Assembly (NCBI RefSeq): GCF_014648855.1
Contig: NZ_BMRX01000007.1
Location: 124,001 to 188,000 of the forward strand
Length of the DNA: 64,000 nt
Reading direction: 5' to 3'
DNA from: Streptomyces parvulus
GTDB taxonomy: Bacteria > Actinomycetota > Actinomycetes > Streptomycetales > Streptomycetaceae
Shown: positions 35,576-43,855 of the stretch, piece after piece
How positions within the stretch are numbered: the stretch's first letter is position 1
How the letters are laid out: every line of letters begins with the position of its first letter
The notes under the pieces: generated by a model
Databases searched by the model: none
What the model saw: the letters and a program-made list of their open reading frames with translations, nothing else
Told to the model about the DNA's origin: nothing
Made by a program: the position numbers and the translations under genes

Positions 35576-35665
35576 GGCCACCTCCCCCTCCGTGTGGCCG
35601 CAAGGTTGTTCGGCAAACCTCCGCGGGCACGTGCATGTGCCACACGCGGTCGTGACCTCGCGTGT
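35576..35665 (-). promoter_or_regulatory. gvp leader and upstream inverted repeats
   Basis: Three dyads lie between ligD and gvpO. GGCCAC (35576-35581) and GTGGCC (35594-35599) enclose the gvpO Shine-Dalgarno sequence (complement CCTCC, 35581-35585) and could fold over it. GGCACGTGCATGTGCC (35626-35641) is a 16-base near-palindrome with one mismatched pair. ACACGCG (35642-35648) and CGCGTGT (35659-35665) are perfect arms around 10 bases, which could end ligD or bind a regulator. No clear -10/-35 was read. Confidence 0.4.
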
Positions 35666-35680
35666 CTGCCCCGTCGCGGT

Positions 35681-36610
35681 TCAGCCGCGCAGGGCGTTCA
35701 GCCGCCGCCGGGCGGGGCCCAGGGCCCGGGCGCGGCTCATGACGTCGGCCCAGGGCCGGGTGCGGGCCTGCTCCACCGCGGTGGCGATCGTCCAGCGGCG
35801 GGCATGGAGGGCCGGGTCGTCCAGTGCGTCCCAGGAGACGGGCGTGGCCACGGGTGCGCCGGGCAGGGCGCGGACGGTGAAGGGGGCCACGGCGGTCTGC
35901 GCGTAGGCGTTGCGCTGGATGTCGAGGTAGAGCCGGTCCCCGCGGTCCTTCTTGCGGGCGGCGGTGGTGAGCCGGTCCGGATGGGCGGCGGCGAGGACGT
36001 CGGCCGCGTCCCGGGCGAACTCGCGTACCTCGTCGAAGTCCTGACGTGCCGTCAGGGGTACGACGACGTGCAGTCCCCGCGATCCGGTGGTCATCAGCGC
36101 CGAGGGCAGCCGCAGCTCGTCGAGCAGCTCGCCCACCAGGCGGGCGGCCTCCCGGACCGCCTCGAAGTCGTCACCGGACGGGTCCAGGTCGAAGACCATC
36201 CGGTCCGGCAGGTCGACCGCCCCGGCCCGGGACAGCCAGGGGTGCAGGGTCAGGGCGGCCTGGTCGGCGAGGTACACGAGGGTGGCCGAGTCGTCGCACA
36301 CCGTGTGGCGGACGGTGCCGCCCTCCTTGCCGACCTCGACCCGGCGGATCCACTCGGGGTAGTGCTCCGGGGTGTTCTTCTGCATGAACCGCGGACCGCC
36401 GACGCCGTCGGGGTGCCGCTCCAGCATCAGCGGGCGGCCCCGCAGGTGCGGCAGCACGAAGGGCGCGACGGCGCGGTGGTAGTCAACGAGGTCGCCCTTG
36501 GTGTACTCGGGCGTCCCGTCCGTCGCCGGGAAGAGCACCTTGCCCGGCCGGTGGACCTCCAGGGTGCGGCGCCCGGCCCGCACGCTCCGGGCGCCGTCGC
36601 CTCCGCTCAC
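35681..36610 (-). CDS. LigD-type polymerase domain protein (non-homologous end joining)
   Basis: A 309-residue archaeo-eukaryotic primase-type polymerase, equal to the LigD polymerase domain on its own. RRTLEVHRPGKVLFP and EYTKGDLVDYHRAVAPFVLPHLRGRPLMLERHPDG open it; FMQKNTPEHYPEWI, MVFDLDPSGDDF (the two catalytic Asp), and TGSRGLHVVVPL follow. Such stand-alone PolDom proteins fill ends before ligation by LigD with Ku. No ku or ligase gene is in the window. GTG 36610 overlaps the transketolase stop by 4 bases, which is an odd operon partner. Confidence 0.94.
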   Translation of the reverse strand: MSGGDGARSVRAGRRTLEVHRPGKVLFPATDGTPEYTKGDLVDYHRAVAPFVLPHLRGRPLMLERHPDGVGGPRFMQKNTPEHYPEWIRRVEVGKEGGTVRHTVCDDSATLVYLADQAALTLHPWLSRAGAVDLPDRMVFDLDPSGDDFEAVREAARLVGELLDELRLPSALMTTGSRGLHVVVPLTARQDFDEVREFARDAADVLAAAHPDRLTTAARKKDRGDRLYLDIQRNAYAQTAVAPFTVRALPGAPVATPVSWDALDDPALHARRWTIATAVEQARTRPWADVMSRARALGPARRRLNALRG

Positions 36611-38454
36611 GGCACGATCGCCTGCTCCACCAGCATCCGTCCGGCCGCGGCGACGGACTCGGCGTCGATCCCGGCCGCCCGCAGCTCCTCGGCGGGCGAG
36701 GCCGAGCCGGGCATCGTCTCCACGGCGAGCCTGACCAGCCGGGGGACGGGCCGGCCGTCGCAGAACGCGTCGAGGACCGCGTCGCCGATGCCGCCCTCCC
36801 TGCGGTGGTCCTCGACGGTGACCAGGCAGCCGGTCTCCTCCGCCGCCCGGCGCAGGGTGGCCCGGTCGACGGGCTTGACCGAGTACAGGTCGATCACCCG
36901 GACCGGGATGCCGTCCGCGGCCAGGGCGTCGGCCGCGGCCAGCGCCTCGTGCAGGGTGACGCCGGCCGCCACCAGGGTGAGGCGGTCGCCGTCGGAGGAG
37001 CGCAGCACCTTGCTGCCGCCGATCGGGAACTCCTCGTCGGGCCCGTAGACGACCTTGCTCTCACCGCGCGAGGTGCGCAGGTAGCGGATGCCCTCGGCGT
37101 CGGCCATCTCGACGACCAGGCGCGCGGTCTGGTTGGCGTCGCACGGGTAGAGCACGGTCGAGCCGTGGATGGCCCGCATCATCGCCAGGTCCTCCAGGCC
37201 CATCTGGCTGGGCCCGTCCTGGCCGATGGCGACGCCCGCGTGGGAGCCGACGAGGTTGATGCCGGAGCCGCTGACGGCGGCCATCCGCACGAAGTCGTAC
37301 GCCCGGGTCAGGAAGGCGGCGAAGGTGGTGGCGAACGGCACCCGGCCGCGCGCCGCCATCCCCACGGCCGTGGCGACCATCTGCTGCTCGGCGATGTAGC
37401 ACTCGAAGTAGCGCTCGGGGTGCTCCTTGGCGAAGAACTCGGCGCGCGTGGAGTCGCCGACCTCGCCGTCCAGGGCGACGACGTCGCCGCGGGCGGTGCC
37501 GAGCGCGGCCAGGGCCTCGCCGAAGGCATTGCGGGTGGCGATCTCGTCGCCGATCTCCCAGCGGGGCAGTTCGGTCTCGCCGGTGCCGGCCGAGTGCAGC
37601 GCGCGGGCGTCCTCGGGCTCGTGCACGAAGACGCGCAGGTCGCGCGGGCCGCCCAGTTCGGCGATGGCCTCGTCCGCCTCCGGCAGCGGCTTGCCGTGGT
37701 GGCCCTCCAGGTCCTCCACGGCCTTGACGCCCTTGCCCTTGAGGGTGCGGGCGATGACGGCGGTGGGCTGGCCCTGGGTGGACAGGGCCTCGCCGTAGGC
37801 CCGGTCGATCGCGTCCACGTCGTGGCCGTCCACCTCGATCGTGTGCCAGTCGAAGGCCCGGAAGCGGCGCGCGTACGCGTCGAGGTCGTGGCCGTGCCGG
37901 GTGGGTCCGCGCTGGCCGAGCCGGTTGACGTCGACGATCACGGTGAGGTTGTCGAGGCGTTCGTACCCGGCGTGCTCGGCGGCCTCCCACACCGATCCCT
38001 CGGCCATCTCGCTGTCGCCGCACAGCACCCACACGCGGTGGTCGCTGTGGTCCAGGCGCTTGCCCGCCAGGGCGATGCCGACGCCGACGGGCAGGCCCTG
38101 GCCGAGCGAGCCGGTGGCCGTCTCGACCCACGGCAGCCGCTGCGGCGTGGGGTGGCCCTCCAGGCGGCTGCCCTCCTTGCGGAAGGTGAGCAGTTCCTCG
38201 TCGTCGATGGCGCCCGCCGCCTTGAAGGCGGAGTAGAGCAGGGGCGAGGCGTGTCCCTTGGACAGCACGAAACGGTCGTTGCCGGGGTGGGCGGGGCGGG
38301 CGAAGTCGTAGCGGAGGTGGTTGGCCAGCAGTACGGCCACCAGGTCGGCGGCGGACATCGAGGACGTCGGGTGCCCGGAGCCCGCGGCGGCCGACGCGCG
38401 CACGCTGTCGACGCGCAGTTGCTGTCCGAGGTCGACGAGTTCACCGGTGTTCAT
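36607..38454 (-). CDS. Transketolase
   Basis: A 615-residue thiamine-diphosphate enzyme of the pentose phosphate pathway, moving two-carbon units between sugar phosphates. N-terminal part: ASAAAGSGHPTSSMSAADLVAVL, the VLCGDSEMAEGSVWEAAEHAG thiamine site (GD-x-E variant of GDGCLMEG), VDVNRLGQRGPT. Pyrimidine part: FFAKEHPERYFECYIAEQQMVATAVGMAARGRVPFATTF. The order and length resemble the shorter actinobacterial and archaeal/human-type transketolases rather than E. coli TktA (~660). Catalytic Glu is in the CYIAEQQM motif. ATG 38454 overlaps ndh by 4 bases. Not the tkt-tal housekeeping context. Confidence 0.93.
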   Translation of the reverse strand: MNTGELVDLGQQLRVDSVRASAAAGSGHPTSSMSAADLVAVLLANHLRYDFARPAHPGNDRFVLSKGHASPLLYSAFKAAGAIDDEELLTFRKEGSRLEGHPTPQRLPWVETATGSLGQGLPVGVGIALAGKRLDHSDHRVWVLCGDSEMAEGSVWEAAEHAGYERLDNLTVIVDVNRLGQRGPTRHGHDLDAYARRFRAFDWHTIEVDGHDVDAIDRAYGEALSTQGQPTAVIARTLKGKGVKAVEDLEGHHGKPLPEADEAIAELGGPRDLRVFVHEPEDARALHSAGTGETELPRWEIGDEIATRNAFGEALAALGTARGDVVALDGEVGDSTRAEFFAKEHPERYFECYIAEQQMVATAVGMAARGRVPFATTFAAFLTRAYDFVRMAAVSGSGINLVGSHAGVAIGQDGPSQMGLEDLAMMRAIHGSTVLYPCDANQTARLVVEMADAEGIRYLRTSRGESKVVYGPDEEFPIGGSKVLRSSDGDRLTLVAAGVTLHEALAAADALAADGIPVRVIDLYSVKPVDRATLRRAAEETGCLVTVEDHRREGGIGDAVLDAFCDGRPVPRLVRLAVETMPGSASPAEELRAAGIDAESVAAAGRMLVEQAIVP

Positions 38455-40307
38455 GAGTCTCCTTCTGCGGTACGGCCGTCGGTGCGCTTGACCGGGCCGG
38501 GGGCGATGTCGGGGCCGGGTGCCGGCTGGTTCTCCGGGGGTTCGGGGCCGGGATCGGCACCCGGCCCCGCGGACCGGCTCGCGCCGGCGGCCCGGGTGGG
38601 CTTGCGAGCCTTGCCCGACCGGTCGCTCTTGCCGGGCGGTCGCGGCTTGCCGGTGGCGCGTGGGGCGTGGGACTGGTTCCTGGCGGGTTCACCACCGGGC
38701 TGGTTCTTCGCGGGCTCGCCGCCGGGCTGCTGCTTCGCGGACTCGCCACCCGGCTGATTCTTCGCGGGCTCACCGCCCGGCTGATTCCTGGCGGGCTCGC
38801 CGCCGGACTGATTCTTGGCGGACTCTCCGCCGGACTGCTGCTTCGCGGACTCGCCGCCGGGCTGATTCTTGGCGGCCTCACCGCCCGGCTGCTGCTTCGC
38901 GGGCTCGCCGCCCGGCGGATCGGGCCGCTGCTCGGGGGTGTCCCCGCCCGGCGCCCCCGCGGGGCCTCCGGCAGGTACCGCGTCCCCGTCGCGCTGTTCC
39001 GGCCTGCCCGGGACGCGGGCCACCTCCGGTGACGCCGACTCCAGCGGCACCGACCAGGAGCGGACGAGGCCCAGCTGGACCGCCTGCCGGGGCAGCACCG
39101 CGTCCAGCACCCAGTCCGCGGCGACCCGGACGCGGTTGCCCGGCATCGCCGCCAGGTGGTAACCGCGGGTGACCGCGCCCGCCGCGGGACCGGACATCGG
39201 CAGTCCGAGCGGGTTGGCCGCGGCCTTGGCCCCGCCGAGGTCCACGACGAAGCCCAGGTCACGGTGGCGGTAGGGCCGCCGCTCCCCGATACCGAGCGAC
39301 GCGGCGACGTTCTGCGCGCAGACCTTGCCGTGCCGCCAGGCGTGCTGCGCGGTCATCGGCGTGAACTCGCCCGGCCGGGTCAGATCGGGCACCGCGGCCA
39401 CGTCACCGCAGGCGAACAGCTCCGGGCGGCCCGGCACCTGGAGGTGCGGGTCGACCAGGAGCCGGCCGCTCTCCATGGGCAGCCCGAGGGACTCGACCAG
39501 CGGGTCGGGCCGCACGCCCACGCACCACACCAGCGTGCGCGTGCCGACGGTCGTGCCGTCGGTCAGCACCACGCCGTCGTGCGTGGCCTCCTTGACCGAG
39601 GTCCCCATCCGCACGTCGACGCCTCGCTGCCGCAGTACGCGGTCGGCGGTGACGGAGAGCCGTTCGTCCATCTCGGGCAGCACCCGGGGCGCCACGTCGA
39701 GGAGCATCCAGCGGGGCCGCATCCCGGTGCGCATCGGGTGCCTGCGGACCTGGGCGTCGGTGTACATCGCGCCGTGCGCGGCGACCTCGGTGCCGGTGTA
39801 CCCCGCGCCGACCACGACGAAGGTGCAGCGCGCGGCGCACTCCTCGCGGTCCCGGGCCGCGGCGGCCAGCTCCACCTGGCGCGTCACGTGGTCGCGCAGG
39901 TAGAGGGCCTCGGGCAGCCCCCGGAAGCCGTGGGCGTGCTCGGCGACACCGGGGATGGGCAGCAGCTTGTTGACGCTGCCCGCGGCGAGCACCAGCCGGT
40001 CGAAGGGCAGCGTGCCCTCGCCGCCCTCCGGACCCGTGTAACGCAGCGTGTGCGCGTCCAGGTCGATGCCGTCGGCCTCGCCCAGTACGAGCCGTACGCG
40101 CGGCAGCGAGCCGGAGAGGGACACGGTGACCCGGCGCGGCTCCAGGATCCCGGCGGCCACCTGCGGCAGCAGGGGGAGGTAGAGGAAGTAGTCGGTCGGG
40201 TTGAGCAGGGTGATGTCGGCCTGGTGCCGGGTGAGCCGGGACAGGGTGCGGGCCGTCCGGTACCCGGCGAAGCCGGCACCGACGATCACGATGCGGGGTC
40301 GGCTCAC
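38451..40307 (-). CDS. Type II NADH dehydrogenase-like FAD oxidoreductase with nonapeptide-repeat tail
   Basis: A 618-residue protein. Residues 1-~430 are an Ndh-2-like flavoprotein: RIVIVGAGFAGYRTARTL (FAD GxGxxG), TDYFLYLPLLPQVAAGILE, FVVVGAGYTGTEVAA (second Rossmann, NADH), LVWCVGVRPDPLV, and ELFACGDVAAVPDLT. The rest is a hydrophilic Pro/Gly/Gln/Lys-rich tail with nine nonapeptide repeats (38673-38915) and further Lys/Pro-rich sequence. Ndh-2 enzymes pass electrons from NADH to menaquinone at the membrane, without proton pumping. GTG 40307 follows GGAGG by 6 bases. Tail function unknown. Confidence 0.92.
   Translation of the reverse strand: MSRPRIVIVGAGFAGYRTARTLSRLTRHQADITLLNPTDYFLYLPLLPQVAAGILEPRRVTVSLSGSLPRVRLVLGEADGIDLDAHTLRYTGPEGGEGTLPFDRLVLAAGSVNKLLPIPGVAEHAHGFRGLPEALYLRDHVTRQVELAAAARDREECAARCTFVVVGAGYTGTEVAAHGAMYTDAQVRRHPMRTGMRPRWMLLDVAPRVLPEMDERLSVTADRVLRQRGVDVRMGTSVKEATHDGVVLTDGTTVGTRTLVWCVGVRPDPLVESLGLPMESGRLLVDPHLQVPGRPELFACGDVAAVPDLTRPGEFTPMTAQHAWRHGKVCAQNVAASLGIGERRPYRHRDLGFVVDLGGAKAAANPLGLPMSGPAAGAVTRGYHLAAMPGNRVRVAADWVLDAVLPRQAVQLGLVRSWSVPLESASPEVARVPGRPEQRDGDAVPAGGPAGAPGGDTPEQRPDPPGGEPAKQQPGGEAAKNQPGGESAKQQSGGESAKNQSGGEPARNQPGGEPAKNQPGGESAKQQPGGEPAKNQPGGEPARNQSHAPRATGKPRPPGKSDRSGKARKPTRAAGASRSAGPGADPGPEPPENQPAPGPDIAPGPVKRTDGRTAEGDS
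38673..38915 (-). repeat. Nine tandem 27-base coding repeats in the ndh-like gene
   Basis: Exactly 243 bases, nine in-frame units with consensus [PS]-G-G-E-[PSA]-A-[KR]-[NQ]-Q, for example PGGEPAKQQ, PGGEAAKNQ, PGGESAKQQ, SGGESAKNQ, PGGEPARNQ. DNA copies differ mostly at silent or conservative positions. Net charge per unit is about zero (one Glu, one Lys or Arg). Expected to be unfolded. Confidence 0.9.
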
Positions 40308-40389
40308 GGTTCGCCTCCGGGCTGTCGCGTACCTCGTGAGCCTTCCGCGTCCCCTTGGCCGGGGCACCCAAACGTCCGCGGGGAACGCG

Positions 40390-40423
40390 CCCGCCCGCAC
40401 GGACGGCCGTCCGTGCGGGCGGG
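40390..40423 (-). terminator. Perfect 34-base palindrome (terminator)
   Basis: Seventeen paired positions without mismatch, centred between 40406 and 40407 (arm CCCGCCCGCACGGACGG). It lies 20 bases beyond the stop of the small membrane protein gene (40443) and 83 bases ahead of the ndh-like start, all minus strand. This would be a very strong hairpin. There is no U run, as usual in Streptomyces terminators. Confidence 0.7.
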
Positions 40424-40442
40424 GTGTCCGTGCGGGCCGGGG

Positions 40443-40952
40443 TCAGCCGCGCTCGCGCGGGGCCTCGGGGCCGGTGCCGTCCCGGCGCGGCGCGGCCGCT
40501 CCGGCACCGCCCGGCGCCGGAGCGGCCGTGCCCGCGCCCGGGGCGCCGGCCGCGTCGCCCACGCCGGGGGCGACCGGCGGCATCGGCGGCACGCTGGGCG
40601 CGCCCGCGGGCATGGCGGGCGCGTCACCGCCGACGCCGGGGCCGGCGCCCGGGCCCGACGCGTGCGGCCGGGCGGCGGCGCGCAGCAGGTAGGCGGCGAC
40701 GCCCAGCAGCGCGGCCGTGATCAGCGCGGCGGCCCAGTCGGGCAGTCCCACGGCGAGCGCCAGGCCCACGGCGAGCGCGACGGCCGCGCCCGCGTACAGG
40801 GCGGCGGCACCGGACGCGGCGTACAGCGTGGCCTTGCGGCGCTGCTTGCGGGTCTGTTCGCGCAGCTCGTCGCGCACGGTCTCGCGTGCCACCTGTGCCA
40901 GTTCGTCGACCAGATGCTTGTCCAGGTGTTCCAAGTGATCCATGCGGTCCAT
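40443..40952 (-). CDS. Small membrane protein (actinobacterial phage-holin-like family)
   Basis: A 169-residue protein. A charged N-terminal helix (HLDKHLVDELAQVARETVRDELREQTRKQRRK) precedes two hydrophobic helices (TLYAASGAAALYAGAAVALAV and PDWAAALITAALLGVAAYLL), then a ~75-residue Ala/Pro/Gly-rich tail. The layout matches the Holin-X/DUF1469 type of putative holin superfamily, widespread in actinomycete chromosomes and not linked to phage. ATG 40952 is chosen; ATG 40943 is also possible. Ribosome binding site weak. Confidence 0.75.
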   Translation of the reverse strand: MDRMDHLEHLDKHLVDELAQVARETVRDELREQTRKQRRKATLYAASGAAALYAGAAVALAVGLALAVGLPDWAAALITAALLGVAAYLLRAAARPHASGPGAGPGVGGDAPAMPAGAPSVPPMPPVAPGVGDAAGAPGAGTAAPAPGGAGAAAPRRDGTGPEAPRERG

Positions 40953-41019
40953 GCACTGCGGGTACCCGGCCCGGGAACTTCCATGGCCGGGGGCCGAGTC
41001 GGGCCGGGCCGCCGCCAAC

Positions 41020-41033
41020 TAGGCTCGTCCCCA
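41020..41033 (+). promoter_or_regulatory. Possible leaderless promoter of the VOC gene at 41033
   Basis: TAGGCT begins at 41020 and ends 7 bases before the ATG, the usual distance from -10 hexamer to transcription start. There is no purine-rich ribosome binding site, so a leaderless mRNA is plausible. No good -35 was seen. Confidence 0.35.
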
Positions 41034-41380
41034 TGGACATTCTGGGTGCCACACTGCGCGTCTACGTCGACGACCTGGAGAAGGCGATCCCCTTCTACGA
41101 GGGGCTGGCCGGCGGCCGGGCCATGCGCTCCGAACGCGGCGGGGTCGAAGTGGCCGCCGTCGGCTGCTTCCTGCTGATGAGCGGGCCCGAGTCCCAGCTC
41201 GAGGTGTTGCGCAAGGTGGCGGCGACGATCGCGGTGACGGACGTCGAGGAGACCCTGCGGACCATCACCTCGCTGGGCGGCGACGTCATCGCGGGCCCGG
41301 TCCCGACGCCCGCCGGCCGCAACCTGATCGCCCGGCACCCGGACGGGGCGATCTACGAGTACGTGGACCGGCGGGCGTAA
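41033..41380 (+). CDS. VOC family protein
   Basis: A 115-residue single-domain glyoxalase-fold protein: ATLRVYVDDLEKAIPFYEGLAGG at the start, VAATIAVTDVEETLRTITSLGGDVIAGP in the middle, and HPDGAIYEYVDRR at the end. Ligand unknown. It is a lone plus-strand gene between minus-strand neighbours. TAA stop, one of few in the window. The ATG at 41033 is likely leaderless. Confidence 0.87.
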   Translation: MDILGATLRVYVDDLEKAIPFYEGLAGGRAMRSERGGVEVAAVGCFLLMSGPESQLEVLRKVAATIAVTDVEETLRTITSLGGDVIAGPVPTPAGRNLIARHPDGAIYEYVDRRA

Positions 41381-41399
41381 CCGCCCGGGCCAGACGGGC

Positions 41400-43361
41400 T
41401 CAGTTCCCGTCCGGCCGCATCCGGAAGTCGTACCGGGCCGGGGGCGGTTCGTCGCCGAGCCGGGCCCACAGCGCTCCGATGCTCTCGTCGCCCTCCCGCA
41501 GGTCGGCGACCTCGAAGCCGGCGTCGAAGAGGGCGCGCGCCTCCTCGGTGCGGCCCTCGGCGGCCAGCAACTCCCCCTCGGTCAGCTTGAACCGGCCGCG
41601 GTCGCGCGTCTCGGGGTCCAGCCGCTCCCACACGGCCCGGGCGTCGGCGGTGCGTCCGGCCGCGAGCAGCGCGCCGATCGCCTCCCGGCCGAGGGCGGCG
41701 GCGACGGCCGTCCACCGTTCGTCCCCGTCCGCCGCGCCGGGCCGGTGCCCGCACAGGTCGTCGAAGGCCTCCGCGTACTGCTCGGCGGCCCGCTCCGAGT
41801 GGCCGTCGTGCTGGTCGGCGGCGGCGAGGCAGCGCAGCAGCGGCCAGCGTTCGGCGGCGCACCCCAGGCCGCGCTCCCAGCTGCGTACGGCCTGGGCGCG
41901 GTCGCCGGCGTGCCACTGGGCGATCCCGAGGTGGTACTCGGCGAGCGGCGTGGCGGCGGTGGTCTCCAGCATGTCCCGCCAGGGCCGAGCGACCAGGGTG
42001 GGCCCGGGCGGCTCGTGGGGCCCGCCCGCGGGGAGGGTTCCGGTGCGCAGCAGGTGCAGCCAGGGTTCCTGCTCCGCGCCGAGCGTGCTCTCGTCGAAGG
42101 GGGTGCCCGGCAGCTTCAGGTCCGCGCGCAGCACTTCGAGCGCGCCCCAGCCGGAGCCTTCCGCCAGGCGCTCGCCGGGCTCGGTGTCGGCGTGCGCCCG
42201 CCACGCCTCGTACGCCGTGTCCACGTCGGCGCGCGGCAGGGCCGCCTCCAGCCGCTCCTCGGCCCCGCGCAGCACGGTGTGCCAGTCGCCGTCGGGCCGG
42301 GCCTCCAGCGGGCCGTACGCCTCCAGCCAGGACACCTCGCTCTCCGGGTCCAGTCCGACGTGCTCCAGCTGGGTGCGGGCGAGGCCCGCCTGGATCTCGC
42401 AGTAGCCGCCGGTGCCGGGCTCGGTGAGCCACTCCTGCCAGCGCCGCCCGCCGGGGCCGGTGCCCCACACGAACAGCTTGCGGCCGCGCAGTACGTCGGT
42501 CGAGGTCTGCGCGAGCCCGTGGCCGTGCTCGTCGAGCGCGGCGATCCAGCGGCGCCGGCCGTCGGGCACGTCGTAGAAGTAGTCGGCGGCGTAGGTGCTG
42601 TTGAGCGGGTAGGTCCGGTCGACGCCGTCGTACTCCGGGACCGGTACGCGGCGCAGCCGGCGCTCGTAGCCGAAGTGGTAGGCCTCGTCGGCGGGGGCGA
42701 GGACCCGGCGTTCCTCGGGCACGGCGATGTTGGACCACCAGTAGGTGGGCGCCGGGCGTTCGTGCGGGTTGCGGACGCGGACGCCGACGTACAGGAAGTC
42801 GGAGCCCTCCGGCAGCCACAGGTCGACCTGGAAGGGCAGGTCGCGCAGCCGCTCCCACTCCCACAGGCGCAGCATCTCGCCGCCGTCCGGGGCGGGCACG
42901 CGGGCCGCGTGCACGGGCGAGCAGGAGAGGGTGGTGTGTCCGGTGGCGCCGATGTTCCACTCGATGCCGCCGGAGAACCAGGCGCCGTTGAGGGCGAAGT
43001 TGGCGGGCTGGAGGACGGGGTTGACGTAGAGGAGTTCGCGGTCGGAGGGCTTGTGGCGCAGGGAGGCGATCCGGCCGCCGAGCGCGGGCAGGACGGTGGC
43101 CCGCAGCCGGTCGTTCTCGATGACCAGCGCGTCCAGTTCCCGTGCCCGGCGGGTGCGGTCGTAGCCGTCCCGGACCATGACGGGCAGCAGGCTGCGCAGC
43201 GGCTCGTGGTCGACCTGGCGGGCCATGTCGCGGGGCAGGCCCGCCCGGTCGCGGTCGTCGATGCGGTGCGCCTCGTCCAGCGGGCGCAGCGGCGGCAGCG
43301 GGTTGTCCGGGCCCGGCGAGGCGGCGGGCAGGGTGAGTACCTCACGTCGGATCGTCGTCAC
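41400..43361 (-). CDS. DUF5107/TPR-type protein, probable carbohydrate-related
   Basis: A 653-residue cytoplasmic protein. The N-terminal ~370 residues (TVLPALGGRIASLRHKPSDRELLYVNPVLQP, AWFSGGIEWNIGATGHT, YWWSNIAVPE, FVWGTGPGGRRWQEWLTEPG, YCEIQAGLARTQLEH) match the DUF5107 domain, a galactose-mutarotase-like beta-sandwich. The C-terminal part is TPR-like (PLAEYHLGIAQWHAGDRAQAVRSWERGL, EAIGALLAAGRTADARAVWERL). Such proteins often accompany sugar catabolism, but no sugar genes are adjacent. GTG 43361 was chosen at the first conserved residues (TTIRREVL). Confidence 0.85.
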   Translation of the reverse strand: MTTIRREVLTLPAASPGPDNPLPPLRPLDEAHRIDDRDRAGLPRDMARQVDHEPLRSLLPVMVRDGYDRTRRARELDALVIENDRLRATVLPALGGRIASLRHKPSDRELLYVNPVLQPANFALNGAWFSGGIEWNIGATGHTTLSCSPVHAARVPAPDGGEMLRLWEWERLRDLPFQVDLWLPEGSDFLYVGVRVRNPHERPAPTYWWSNIAVPEERRVLAPADEAYHFGYERRLRRVPVPEYDGVDRTYPLNSTYAADYFYDVPDGRRRWIAALDEHGHGLAQTSTDVLRGRKLFVWGTGPGGRRWQEWLTEPGTGGYCEIQAGLARTQLEHVGLDPESEVSWLEAYGPLEARPDGDWHTVLRGAEERLEAALPRADVDTAYEAWRAHADTEPGERLAEGSGWGALEVLRADLKLPGTPFDESTLGAEQEPWLHLLRTGTLPAGGPHEPPGPTLVARPWRDMLETTAATPLAEYHLGIAQWHAGDRAQAVRSWERGLGCAAERWPLLRCLAAADQHDGHSERAAEQYAEAFDDLCGHRPGAADGDERWTAVAAALGREAIGALLAAGRTADARAVWERLDPETRDRGRFKLTEGELLAAEGRTEEARALFDAGFEVADLREGDESIGALWARLGDEPPPARYDFRMRPDGN

Positions 43362-43507
43362 GGCCCCATGGAAGCCGCTCCCCGACCGCGTGAACAGGGG
43401 CGGAACCGGTCGCCGTGACGCGACGTGGCTCACGTTTAATTCGCTGGGGCGCGGTGCGGGCCCGGGCTTAGGGTCGGGCGGTCGGCGTACGTACGAAGGA
43501 GCGGCAC

Positions 43508-43855
43508 GTGAGTGAGCGGCACACCTACCGGGTGATCGTCCGGGGCACCTGGCAGGACCTGACCGAGGAGGGCCGCGCCCGCCTGCTCGCCGAGGCCGGT
43601 GAGCACGGGATGACCAGCATGCGGTTCACCGAGGAGGGGTCGCTGTCGTACGAGGCGTCGCCGCTGAAGCACTTCTCGATGCGGTACGTGGTGGTCTCGG
43701 ACGCGGCGGACGGCGAGGAGATGGCGGCGGCGATCGCCGAGGACCGGGCGGAGGCCACGCTGCGCGGGCTCGGTCACGGCTTCGGTGAGCTGCGGTCCAC
43801 GGTGACGGACCTGGACACCATGAAGGTCAACCGGAAGTCGCGGTCTCGGCGGTGA
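43508..43855 (+). CDS. DUF6204 family protein
   Basis: A 115-residue protein. YRVIVRGTWQDLTEEGRARLLAEAGEHGMTSMRFTEEGSLSYE matches the DUF6204 pattern as I know it: ferredoxin-like fold, V-R-G-x-(F/W) start. Function unknown. GTG 43508 follows AAGGAGCGGCAC. Its last 29 bases overlap the 3' end of the GNAT gene on the other strand. Confidence 0.85.
   Translation: MSERHTYRVIVRGTWQDLTEEGRARLLAEAGEHGMTSMRFTEEGSLSYEASPLKHFSMRYVVVSDAADGEEMAAAIAEDRAEATLRGLGHGFGELRSTVTDLDTMKVNRKSRSRR

Noticed and set aside
38673..38915. CRISPR-like regular repeats
   Set aside because: The units are contiguous, in frame and coding, without spacers, so this is a protein repeat.
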